DNA of 11,387 bases, taken from the NCBI GenBank assembly GCA_028565635.1, contig JAOXYB010053646.1, positions 1 to 11,387 of the forward strand, read 5' to 3'. Under the pieces are notes generated by a model. The model was not told where the DNA came from and searched no databases. It was given only the letters and a program-made list of their open reading frames with translations. The DNA is from Phoronis ovalis (taxonomy: Eukaryota; Phoronida; Phoronidae). Position 1 is the stretch's first letter; every line of letters begins with the position of its first letter. Positions 1 to 8,391 of this stretch are shown here, piece after piece. The position numbers and the translations under genes are program-made.

Positions 1-1091
1 ATGAAACAGTAATTGTAACACTGAATTCATGTAACATGTAACATGTCCTATATTACGTAATCCGACCTGAAATAATAACAAAAAAATTGTTTGAAGCAGC
101 TTAAATTTTTAATTGTCAATCTTTAATTAATGCTGTTATATGTACACTCTATGTTTTTAAGAACTTTTATTGATGTTCCTATGAGTGTGGTACATGTTTT
201 CAAGTTGAAATAGCTTATCTGTTGTTAGTCCATTTATGTATTCAAGTATATAGAGCCTTAAGGTGTCAATTATATCATGTTGTTATATCTTTGTTATTAT
301 ATGACACATGACGCTGATAATTCATGATCATTCATTCATTCATATCTATAACTTATTTTAGGCTACCAAATCAGTTGATACAGTGTAAACATTTATAAAA
401 TTTAGATACTTATACAATCTGCTGTATACAGAAAATATATAGGTATATGACTCTAAAATTACTGTAAAATATTAGGATCTATATCTCCAAGAGATGGGTG
501 TTTTTCTGACAAATTCAGATATTGCTAAAATGATTCTTTCGTTGCTGTTTGACATCATACAGTGTCTGCCTATTAACGATGAACATGGCGAAGTGGTTTT
601 CATCCTCCAACATGTTACATTTTGCATATAACCGATTATTTAGAGGGGTTGGAGGTCTTATGTAACACTTCACTTTGATATTTAATTAATAAGCATATAT
701 ATATGAAATTTAGGAAAATTATTGTTCACCATCGTAGGAACCAAACATGAAATTCTTGACAAATAATTGTCACCAAATTATTCGACCACAGCATAATATC
801 CAGACATAGGTGCCCATTGACCAATTTATGCCTCAGAGTGCTGCAAAATATAGTTCTCAAGTATTTGCAAATTTCGAATCTCAAATATCTCTAATTCTTA
901 TCTAATAAATTTCTCCTCCCACAGAAAGAGTCCAAGTAACAAAATAACCACCAATATCCTGACGATTATCCAGGCAAATAGGAGAAAAAATTAATCTGTA
1001 TATCAGTATGACACTATAGGATCATAGGGGGAGACTCCTGCAGGCAAATACTGTTTTTTTTTGTGACATATATATATTACCTGATAATAAT
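1..1091. other. AT-rich non-coding stretch
   Basis: I see no supportable gene here. There are stop codons in every frame and no reading frame with convincing coding character. Small features are a CATT tetranucleotide run near 329-345, a homopolymer T run near 1052-1060, and many ATTA/TAAT words. A short frame starting near 582 (MNMAKWFSSS...) ends within 30 codons and has no splice support. The right end adjoins the LINE remnant, so part of 700-1091 could be further-decayed LINE sequence, but no reverse-transcriptase motif is readable there. Confidence 0.6.
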
Positions 1092-1600
1092 ATAATAACT
1101 AACACGAATACCACGAATCCGTTCAATAGTACAGCAGTACAAGACGTGACTACATTCAGAATACTCGGTATTAATTTCGCTAAAGATTTTAAATTTAAGG
1201 AACATGTTTCAAAGACTTGTACGAAGGTCAGTCATCGTACTTCATACATCTAAACTATTCTTAAAAGAGCTGGCCTTAGCCGAAAAGATCTGGTTACTTT
1301 TTATTGTTCATCCATTAGATTAGTGATTGAGTATGTCAGCCTGCGTGGTCCTGTAATATCTTAGACACCGATCTAATGGTTCAATTAGAAATCACTCAGA
1401 AATCGTAAAATATCTCCCATACTACTACTACTAAACTTCTTTTAATTCCTTTCTGTACCGAAATATTCAATAATTATATTGTAAACATTAATTGTAGTGC
1501 TGTGCATTTATGATTTCTGTTTCAATTTTTTGATACAATTCTATTTTTTTCTCTTTTATGTAATTCAGCTGTCAAGATTGAAATAAATTATTATTATGAA
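1092..1600 (+). mobile_element. Decayed 3' end of a Jockey/CR1-like non-LTR retrotransposon (LINE)
   Basis: From about 1092 to 1364 one frame reads like the C-terminal (thumb) part of a non-LTR reverse transcriptase. It contains FRILGINF, then KFKEHVSKTCTKVS, an in-frame TAA at 1251-1253, then LKRAGLSRKDLVTFYCSSIR and LVIEYVS. These match the conserved order in this family: a (LLGV)-type strand, a (W..HV) helix, a (LKRAGL..DLV.FY) helix and a (IRPVLEYA.P.W) segment. The usual final P and W are altered (EYVSLRG). The frame closes with TAG at 1362. Beyond it a second frame keeps traces of the usual basic tail (YRNIQ). The unit ends in an A/T-rich tail with AATAAATTATTATTAT near 1580-1596, typical of LINE 3' ends. 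The catalytic YxDD domain is absent, so the copy is 5'-truncated and dead. The family-level name is from memory of motifs, not from a search. Confidence 0.82.
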
Positions 1601-2049
1601 AAAAAGACCTTTTGTCACCTCTTATTTTACACACTGTTGCACCTAGCTCCCAATTTCTTTTAACGTTTTACTGGAAAAACCGTTAAATATTTTTATCAGC
1701 ATGAGTGATATACCACCTGAAAAGATTCATGATTTCTTAATTTTCAAATGTGCCGTTTTTTTAGAAAGTTCGCATATAACAGATATAATTTCTCCACTAC
1801 CGACAATAAACATATAAAATCGGTCTGCAAACGAGTACAACTGAGATCGCACACAAATTTCACGGTGACACAGAAGAGTGGGATATACTATAATTGCAAC
1901 TAGAGAAACAAAGCATTTTTGTTTCAGTCACAAATGTTCATAGTATCTGTTATAAAACATGCACTCTTAAAGAATTATAGGATTTGTTGTAAACTGAAAA
2001 TCAAATCTTTCTTCGTTTATTAACATGCATAGCTTTCAAAATTATCAGG
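1601..2049. other. Non-coding stretch after the LINE tail
   Basis: No gene can be supported. A 38-codon frame starts at 1701 (MSDIPPEKIH...) and stops at 1815-1817. It has no recognisable domain and no splice donor, and could arise by chance. The rest is AT-rich single-copy-looking sequence. Confidence 0.5.
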
Positions 2050-2075
2050 ATATATATATATATATATATATATAT
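2050..2075. repeat. (AT)13 dinucleotide microsatellite
   Basis: Thirteen uninterrupted AT units, followed after a spacer by a purine-pyrimidine alternating stretch (about 2117-2155, CA/TA/TG steps). It is a simple repeat likely to vary in length between individuals. No gene is nearby on either side for about 300 bp. Confidence 0.95.
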
Positions 2076-2258
2076 GTATCCATAAATAATGTCCATACTA
2101 TGCCCTACATCCCTCACACACATATGTATATACAAACGTATATATGCATACACATACCTAATTTAAATATACATGCATAGTCCCTCAAGGTAAAGTGTGC
2201 TTATCTTCAGCGAACTCGCATTCACACAGCAGAAACTAAGTCTAAGAGCGTTTAGCCG

Positions 2259-2309
2259 TTAACAGAATTAATTAAACCCTAACAGTTAGGGCTTAATTAA
2301 TTCTGTTAA
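2259..2309. repeat. 51-bp near-perfect palindrome (25-bp arms, 1-bp centre)
   Basis: The left arm 2259-2283 (begins TTAACAGAATTAATTAA) and right arm 2285-2309 (ends TTAATTAATTCTGTTAA) are reverse complements with one mismatch, around the single base A at 2284. In single strands it would form a long hairpin with only a few unpaired bases at the tip. No target-site duplication is obvious in the flanks. It lies about 60 bp from the donor side of the minus-strand exon at 2369-2520, so it would sit in that gene's downstream intron. It may be a tiny foldback or MITE relic, or a palindrome formed by replication. Function is unknown. Confidence 0.9.
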
Positions 2310-2368
2310 GACATCACAGAGGCATCATAAACAGTATAAATAGTTAACTATAAGGACATACTGATTAC

Positions 2369-2520
2369 CTTTTGATCATTGTTAGTTACTTTTCCATCGG
2401 AATCTTGGCTATCATCATTAACACTGATTTCGCTATAATCACTATTAACTGTTTCATCATCGTTTGTCGCCATTTTTGTCGCTTCGATCTTTGACGCTAC
2501 TGTACTTCTAGTGTCCTCTT
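2369..2520 (-). CDS. Candidate exon of an unrecognised acidic protein
   Basis: On the minus strand a 152-bp stretch is bounded by an acceptor (GGTTTATTTTCAG, plus 2521-2533) and a donor (AAG|GTAATCAG, plus 2361-2371). Only one of the three frames is open; the other two meet TAG within the first 25 bases. That frame gives 50 codons rich in Asp, Asn, Ser, Thr and Glu, including TKMATNDDETVNSDYSEI and NDDSQDSDGKVTNNDQK, a disordered acidic segment with possible Ser kinase sites. A branch-like AACTAAT lies upstream of the acceptor. The exon enters in phase 2 and leaves in phase 0. An internal ATG at 2473-2471 in good context (AAAATGG) means it could instead be a first coding exon. No domain is recognised, and no partner exon could be assigned with confidence. 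The local G+C is higher than the flanks, which supports coding. Confidence 0.55.
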
Positions 2521-3537
2521 CTGAAAATAAACCATTATGCTTTTCAATGTCTTTGTTTTTTATTAGTTAATTAATTAATCACTTTTGTGTTTATATCAAT
2601 AAATCAATTAATCAATCGCGAGTAATTAATCAAGTAATCATTGAGAGTACATATTTTATGTCCTTACCTCAAGTTAGTAAGTTAAGTAATTTTACGAAAA
2701 TATTGTATTCAATTTCATAAAGATTGATTGACATTACATTACGTGTAGTAAATTCCAACAATCTATTGATATTTAACCTCATCATAATACATTGTAAACA
2801 GCATACACATGCTGTAGTGGGTCAAAAAGCTATGTACAATCGACAGCCAGTTCTTCACGATATACGACAGCAGTTCAGTCTACAATGTACAAGCATCGTT
2901 AAGCATAATATTAAAAACTCGTTCGTTACACTATTGGCGCTTAACCCAAATGCTTGCTAGAGAGCAAACTTTTCAAGCAACATACTTTTCTATTGCTCTT
3001 GTATTTACGAACCTTTTTTCACCTTAGAGGTCATTACACACAAACAATGTCAATTATTCATCACTGAACGCTGTAGTTCTCTGCTGGTTTTACCAATCCA
3101 TAACATGTATATGAACAGAATAAAGAAACTGTACATGTCCTTATGGAATACTTCCCTTATATAGATTATTGATAACTTTAACTGAAAATAGGTCACTGGT
3201 ACAAGGTAACAAATATCTTAAAATAGACAACCAAAATATAATGTACAATAGGTGATAACGTTATAAAATGAAATGCTTTCAGCATATAAATGTGAGATGT
3301 GAAAAGAATCAAAAACTCTTTGTAAAATCAATGATCTGAAATTCGGTTCATGATGTTATTCTAAAATTCAAATCATCTAGGCTTAAATTAGGATATTTTT
3401 AATAAAGTTGGGGCCAAATAATAAAAAATACCTCATTTTACCAAATTTGCCCAGGAAAACTACGTTACTGTACATACTACTGTTTTTCCTGTCCCCATTT
3501 TAAACAAAATCTATAACAATATAAATGAAAAGTTAAC
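2521..3537. other. AT-rich non-coding or intronic stretch with a TAAT/ATCA cluster
   Basis: From about 2561 to 2645 the words TTAATTAATTAATCA, TCAATTAATCAATCG and TAATTAATCAAGTAATCA crowd together. These are homeodomain-type core words, though base composition alone makes them common. An open frame at 2724-2960 starts on TTG, not ATG, and shows no domain. Nothing else is supportable to 3537. Confidence 0.5.
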
Positions 3538-3744
3538 ATGACGACGATGTCATTTGTTGGCAAAACAATAAGACTACAAGATCCGAATGAAGCAGACGTA
3601 AATCTTGTGCAACAGGACACATTTAATATCACAGATCTAGAAAAATATTTAATATCACAACAGGAAATGTTTAGCATCACAGACGGTACACAGGATGTTA
3701 GTTGGCAAAAAACATTTTACATGCTTTGGGTCGCCTGTTTATAA
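3538..3744 (+). CDS. Short uncertain ORF with an internal repeat
   Basis: This ATG-initiated frame of 68 codons ends in TAA at 3742-3744. It is unrecognised. Residues 25-33 (QQDTFNITD) and 41-49 (QQEMFSITD) form a repeat 16 residues apart, coded by 3610-3636 and 3658-3684. The DNA differs mostly in a few bases, and a third, out-of-frame copy of the TTTAATATCACA core lies between them. The residues after about 58 (FYMLWVACL) look like chance translation, so if coding is real a donor may lie before them, for example GAT|GTTAGT near 3696. There is no signal peptide and no domain. It could equally be a non-coding repeat that happens to be open. The reverse-strand frame over the same bases is probably a shadow. 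Confidence 0.25.
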   Translation: MTTMSFVGKTIRLQDPNEADVNLVQQDTFNITDLEKYLISQQEMFSITDGTQDVSWQKTFYMLWVACL

Positions 3745-4243
3745 TAGACCTATATAGGAAACATTTTTAGTCAGTATCACGCGGGACGTTAGCTGCAGAA
3801 GTAATTTTACGAAATTTGAATCGACAGTTTATACAAATCTACATATTTGGTGTTTACAGAACCTTATGTAATAGTTTGCCTAAAATTAGTTTTTACTAGG
3901 TCCATTATTCATTTGTGAACATTTACACGTCATCCTATTCTTGAGTTGAAATGCCTAACAATAACATATAATTGAGCGAATTATTTTACTCTATAAACGC
4001 TTTCTTATCATATTTGAATTCTTATTTCTTTCCTGACACAGTTTACGGTTTATACACCACAATGTAAACAAATGCATATTGTAAAAACACTATTATTCCG
4101 AATAACTATTTACACTGGATTGGCTTGAGGAGGCCGAATTATGTGTTTGCACTAGTTTGAAGGGGCTGATGTATAGAGTTAATAAAAATATGGATAAGTA
4201 TCTTAAAATCAATAAATTTAAATGTATTTATACTTGTTAAGGA
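3745..4243. other. Non-coding stretch
   Basis: No frame with coding character, no RNA gene and no repeat was found. The sequence is AT-rich, with scattered AATAAA and TATTTA words that carry no weight alone. Confidence 0.5.
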
Positions 4244-4252
4244 ATGTGCAAA

Positions 4253-4358
4253 ATGTCTTCAAACATATCGAAGTTGCTGGTTAAGGTCGGAGAAACATTA
4301 TACCTGAAATTACGTGAGAATAAATTGACTCCCACCAAATGTGTGTACGAACAAGCAG
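4253..4358 (+). CDS. Weak candidate first exon, unrecognised
   Basis: The frame starts at ATG 4253 (or in-frame ATG 4244) and reads MSSNISKLLVKVGETLYLKL, then about 15 further codons ending CVYEQA. A GT follows at 4359 (GCAG|GTTTGT), a plausible donor in phase 1. Read without splicing, the frame continues to a TAA at 4448-4450. Codon content is more coding-like than the flanks. No domain is recognised and no acceptor is proven downstream. A second short ATG frame about 500 bp downstream ends at a very similar GGTTTGT donor in the same phase. Confidence 0.25.
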
Positions 4359-4450
4359 GTTTGTCATCAACAGAGAGCGATTTGGTTCTACACAAAATTA
4401 ATTACACACAGGCAACAAAAATCACATTTTTTATCAATGCTATGTATTAA

Positions 4451-6070
4451 TCTTAAACTGCTTAATAATACATAGGTACAATTTGATACTAGTTAACGAC
4501 TAGCACCGAACCATCCCTTTTATTTTTACTGTCACAGAAGTGTCAAAAATATTACAGTGACATGTGTAACATTATTTAAATAGCTAAAACAGCAGAAGAA
4601 CTCTTAAATACTTACATTTGGTACTAGTTGAGTCTGTACTGAAGTTCTTAAATGACGGCAAATAGCAACGATATAAAGTGTATTCAATCAGACACTTTCT
4701 TTCATTTGTTTACATTATTCTATGCTTAAAATGTAATATAATAGTAGTAAAACATGTCGGCTCAAAATGAGCTTGTTTTTGTAGAAGTGGCTGACTGTAT
4801 TGTTCAAACATATAAGCAAGCAACTGGTTTGTATTGATACAGTCATACAGGTTATTTAATGCTTGTAACTGATAAAACATGGGGGCCAAATTGAAAAACA
4901 TTTTATTTATAGGGTAATGAAAAGCATTTTACATCTTTATAAAAGCGGAAACTAGTAACTTAATCTACTTATAGAACATGCAACATGATTTGCAAAAGTA
5001 TGTAGCTTTGTATATTGCTTCATGCGTTTTTAAACTGGGAATTTTACTACGGCGACATCTAGCGGACACAGTCGGTATGAGAGCATAAAACAATATTTGT
5101 TACATATGTCTGCCAGAGTCATATTGGAGATTTGAGAAACACACAATGCCTGCTATACTGGCTTAGCGGCGTAATACGGAGTTCAGCACAACTTCACTAA
5201 GTCCACTAAATAACGCCAACAATATAAAATGTTCGAAACTCCGAGTCTGAAACACTATTTAGTACAGTGTCATACAGTAATGTTTAATCCTCATAGTTTT
5301 CTTGACGTTTCATATAGTATTTTCAGCGAAACCTCTAATCACGATCGACACCCATCTCGTGTGCAGTATCACTGCAGTGCAAATAAAAACAAAAACTCTT
5401 CACACGAAATATGTCATTATTATTATTTATTTAATTATTATTATTAGTTGACTTAATTTGGGGTAGCTACTTCATAATCAACTCTTTAGGTTACTAGTAA
5501 CACATGGTTTGCTTATAGTTTAAGTTTTAAGACTTTAAAATTAGGCTCAGCTACATCCGTACATGTTTCACATTAACTGTTGCAAATATTGCATAAAACT
5601 GTGCTTGAATAATTTCTGGTCCTGGGATCGAGCTACTGTCTCTAAAAAAACCCGGTGACGGCTCATATGTCCATGTTTTATATTAGCACAAAGTCCCAAA
5701 ATAGAAGGAAACATTATTTTCTTTAAACAGACGCGTGTACCTAATACTTCTTAATAGTATCCGTCATTTTTAACGAGTACATTTAGTTATTAACCAGATA
5801 TAGTACTTGTTTAGAAACCTATTTGTATAATATATTTAGCAATTGTCACGTGATCTCACTAAATAGGATATGAACATTTATTTTCACAATTGTTTTATTG
5901 ACTAGTTATATACGGATAATTCAATACGAAAATTAACACATTTGAAACAGTGGCTTAAAGAGAATAAACCAAATCGTTTTATAAGCCATAAGTTAGTGAT
6001 TGGTATTTCAAGCTGCTTTATCCAAACAGAATTATTGTTATTAATTAATGATAAACTAGACATAATGTTG
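4451..6070. other. Long stretch with no supported gene
   Basis: The stretch is mostly AT-rich non-coding sequence. At 4754-4826 a short frame (MSAQNELVFVEVADCIVQTY, then KQATG) ends at a GGTTTGT donor-like site, listed only as a possibility. At about 5049-5065 is GGCGACATCTAGCGG, resembling the animal CTCF core in reverse orientation. At 5411-5445 lies a TTATTATT-rich simple stretch. A 72-codon frame at 5229-5447 ends in that low-complexity run and is judged chance. At about 5618-5640, CTGGGATCGAGC resembles a tRNA-derived SINE B box, but no A box or tail could be placed. Confidence 0.45.
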
Positions 6071-6183
6071 GTGTTCGGTACCTATCATGTCCAGGAGCTC
6101 TGAATAAATCCATCCGTTAGCGTTCCGTACCTATAATGTCCAGGAGCTGTCTGAATGAATCCATCAGTTAGTGTTCCGTACCT
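6071..6183. repeat. Tandem repeat of about 50 bp, 2.3 copies
   Basis: Unit 1 (6071-6119) and unit 2 (6120-6170) share TACCTAT.ATGTCCAGGAGC and a TGAAT.AATCCATC.GTTAG block; a partial unit follows at 6171-6183 (GTGTTCCGTACCT). They differ at a few positions and by a 2-bp indel. The array forms the left end of the foldback element, and its sequence recurs inverted once at 6600-6640. It probably arose by slippage at the element terminus. Confidence 0.85.
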
Positions 6184-6648
6184 TCTAAACTAACGTCTGA
6201 GCTTAACCATAGTCAACTTTTGTTATATTCCTTCAATTTAACAAGAGCCAACTAATTATCGTTATTAATCTTTTGCCAACCGATGTAAGCATTTCTCTCT
6301 GCATGATTCAACGTCGCCTACCACGTATATTCTATCATTAAGACTCCTTCTGAATAGGTATCGCCGGGGAGCTTGCTTTTTGCTTAGCGGACTGTAGATA
6401 CACGTGCACTCTGGTATCGCAGCATGTGTGTTATGGACCTACCCGCGCTTAGTCCACTGTTATACCTATTATTGTAAGCTGTGATTTGTGTCAATTCTTT
6501 CGTGACATTTTATATAGAAATAAAGGGATTATCATTCTTCTGCTTTTCGAGATAATAAACATAAATTGACTGTGGTTACGCCAAGGCGTTAGTTGAGAGG
6601 GTACGAACACTAACGGATGTATTTATTCAGACTGGTCCAGGAGGTCAT
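6071..6648. mobile_element. Foldback/MITE-like element with inverted ends
   Basis: The left end (about 6133-6216) and right end (about 6565-6648) are imperfect inverted repeats of roughly 80 bp. Left TGAATGAATCCATCAGTTAG and CTAAACTAACG...CTTAACCATAGTCAA match the complement of right CTAACGGATGTATTTATTCA and TTGACTGTGGTTACG...CGTTAGTTGAGAG. The left end is also duplicated in tandem (units near 6071-6119 and 6120-6170, then 13 bp of a third). The interior of about 350 bp is richer in G+C around 6361-6470 and holds no open frame, so the element is non-autonomous. The outer limits and any target-site duplication are not clear. A degenerate DNA transposon with TIRs and a chance fold formed by inverted duplication are both possible. 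Confidence 0.65.
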
Positions 6649-6905
6649 GTGGGAAATTGTATTCTTGAGATTACGCAAGGACATTTTTGAAGATTTGGTT
6701 TCGTTTTGTCACAATCCGTTTACTCTTTTATAATATTTTAGATCTAGATGCTACACTCTTTAATCTGTTTTAAGCTGAGATATTGCAAACTCAAATGTAA
6801 CATATGCCAATATATACTGTGTACTAGTTAAGTTGGTATTTATAATGCAGTCGCATTGTGCAGTATCTGTGGTGGTCCCTCGTCCGATTTGTGTTCCTTT
6901 CTTCT
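6649..6905. other. Upstream flank of the duplicated gene
   Basis: There is no gene. The stretch separates the foldback element from the TATA box at 6911 and becomes somewhat richer in G+C after 6860 (GGTCCCTCGTCCG, CTTCTCGAGG), as expected near a promoter. Confidence 0.4.
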
Positions 6906-6910
6906 CGAGG

Positions 6911-6917
6911 TATAAAA
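6911..6917 (+). promoter_or_regulatory. Candidate TATA box
   Basis: TATAAAA in the context CTCGAGGTATAAAATGAGC fits a strong metazoan TATA element with a G-rich upstream edge. Transcription would start near 6940, about 60 bp before the duplicated unit begins at 7000. Copy B has no equivalent, because the duplicated block starts downstream of this box. This is inference from motif and position only. Confidence 0.4.
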
Positions 6918-7219
6918 TGAGCATATCAAAACTGTTGCTAAGCTATGCTTAGTTGTACCCTGACAGGAAGAAAAAAACATAGAGCACAGAACCAAGTAGG
7001 ATATGTGAAATCTGACTGTAAAAAGTGGATATGCGAGTTTGAGCTAGTATTGCTCTTACATACAGATGGACAATCAATAACTAGTGTAGTTCCTGCGACA
7101 GAAGTGATTTTAAAATTCTCACATGGCAATATGCTTTTTGAGTCGTTTGTTCTGCTGATTGTGTAATTTTTATCATGATTTCTATTCCGACAAGTGTCCT
7201 GGCCTGTTTTGTCTTCAAG

Positions 7220-8045
7220 GTAGTAGCCATCGGATATGTCAGTGTTAGTTTTATTACCTGCCCTGCACACATGTCTCGGCAAATGTGGCACAAGAGAAGA
7301 GTTGACCCGGGTGTCTTACTAGGAGCCAATAGAGATTAGGCTACGACGGGTGGGACACGTGTGGTCCCAAATTTCTTTAGGCACAGTGAAGGTCAGTAAT
7401 CGTCACTACAATTTGTAGCTAGGAACCGAATGGGATTTTAAAAAATGGATGGCATGTCCGGTATTTCTTTCTAGGAATCGAAAGAACTAGACTGTCTTCG
7501 CTTTTAACATATAAGAATGATGAATGTTTTTGTAAATATTCCAAATAGTCATATTTTGTTCTTTATTGATCTTTGTTGCAGCTTTCAGACAACATTTGGT
7601 CAAACTAAACAAACGGTTGTTCTGGCGTTTTGCGTACAGGCAGCTTACGACCAACCATGGTGTATACATTTAAAAAATGTTATTTTTACTGCATGCAAAT
7701 GTTCAGTCTTATAGTAGTAAATTAAATTGAACCAACAGTCATTTAGTGAGCACAGGTATTAAAAGGCAAAGTAAGATTTCTCAAACTTTTGTAACCAAAT
7801 AGACGTGTTCTCGTGTGACATTTTCTTCAAAGTTTGATTTGTCGTTCCAAACAATTTACTACTATACTGAATACACAAACAAGTAATAGATATTCAGTTA
7901 AACATCGTGATCCTTAGGCAAATGTTTATATTTTTATCTGTCTTTTAATTTAAGAATCAAAAAATTAATGAGGGGAAGATAATGTTAAAGCTCGTCACTT
8001 TTATTTTACTCAAATTCATCATGCACATATTTCTGATAATTTCAG
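7220..8045 (+). other. Possible 5'UTR intron of copy A
   Basis: A donor TTCAAG|GTAGTAGCC at 7220 and an acceptor TCTGATAATTTCAG at 8045 are both conserved in copy B (8632 and 9028). An alternative acceptor CTTTGTTGCAG at 7581 is also conserved. Removing this interval would put a short leader directly before the NTase-TPR start codon. No frame in the interval is conserved between copies. The evidence is splice consensus and conservation only, with no transcript data. Confidence 0.3.
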
Positions 8046-8064
8046 ATCTTGCTTAATGGTAACC

Positions 8065-8391
8065 ATGGCAACTAAAGAAATCTATTCCCAGAACAGCACC
8101 TCACAGTTACCAAAATCTAAAATACTGAAGTACTTGGAATCTCAAGAAAATTGTCTAGCTTCCTTACTGAGGGAATGTAAGGACAACGATTTAGAGAAAG
8201 ATTCTGATGTTTTGCAGCATATGGGGGTTGTATATCACCAACGTGGTTTGATAACTAAACAAGCAACTGACTTCTTGAAAGCGTCAGCTTTGTTTAACTC
8301 AGCACTCATACGGACACAGGACGAAACAAAAAATGAAATATTGCACACTCCAATGAAAAATAATGAAGCCACTTTTCTACGAGTTTCTTAA
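8065..8391 (+). pseudogene. NTase-TPR gene, copy A: N-terminal fragment
   Basis: The start is chosen at 8065 because the context ACCATGG is excellent and this ATG is conserved in copy B, while the upstream in-frame ATG at 8056 is CTG there. The fragment opens MATKEIYSQ and contains KSKILKYLESQE, LRECKDNDLEKDSDVLQHMG and TDFLKASALFNSALIRTQDE. This is an all-helical segment whose ATDFLKAsALfNsAL part resembles the TPR-like N-terminus of animal NTase-TPR proteins as I remember them. After residue about 95 it leaves the family frame (LHTPMKNN...) and stops at 8389-8391, where a 66-bp piece of the gene's middle has been joined out of frame. The NTase domain and all C-terminal TPRs are missing. It retains a segment (IRTQDETKNEI) that copy B has lost. 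Probably non-functional. Confidence 0.8.

Noticed and set aside
1701-1817. 38-codon frame MSDIPPEKIHDF...
   Set aside because: It is short, with no splice site, domain or context support.
2180-2245. Possible terminal exon on the minus strand (FLLCECEFAEDKHTLP or a frame with LKISTLYLEGL)
   Set aside because: Acceptor choice is ambiguous, only 15-20 codons are involved, and there is no recognisable domain, so it could not be tied to the exon at 2369-2520.
4710-4901. 63-codon reverse frame
   Set aside because: Its composition is unlike coding sequence, there is no domain, and it lies opposite a slightly better plus-strand candidate.
5229-5447. 72-codon plus-strand frame (MFETPSLKHY...)
   Set aside because: It runs into a TTA-rich simple stretch (YYYLFNYYY), has no domain or donor, and looks like chance.
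5610-5645. tRNA-derived SINE or tRNA B box (CTGGGATCGAGC)
   Set aside because: No A box, cloverleaf or element tail could be found at the right distance.
6938-7291. Reverse-strand 117-codon open frame (MPHLPRHVCRAG...)
   Set aside because: The same region is present in copy B with a 34-bp deletion that breaks this frame, and no domain or splice support exists. It is a chance frame in 5' non-coding sequence.
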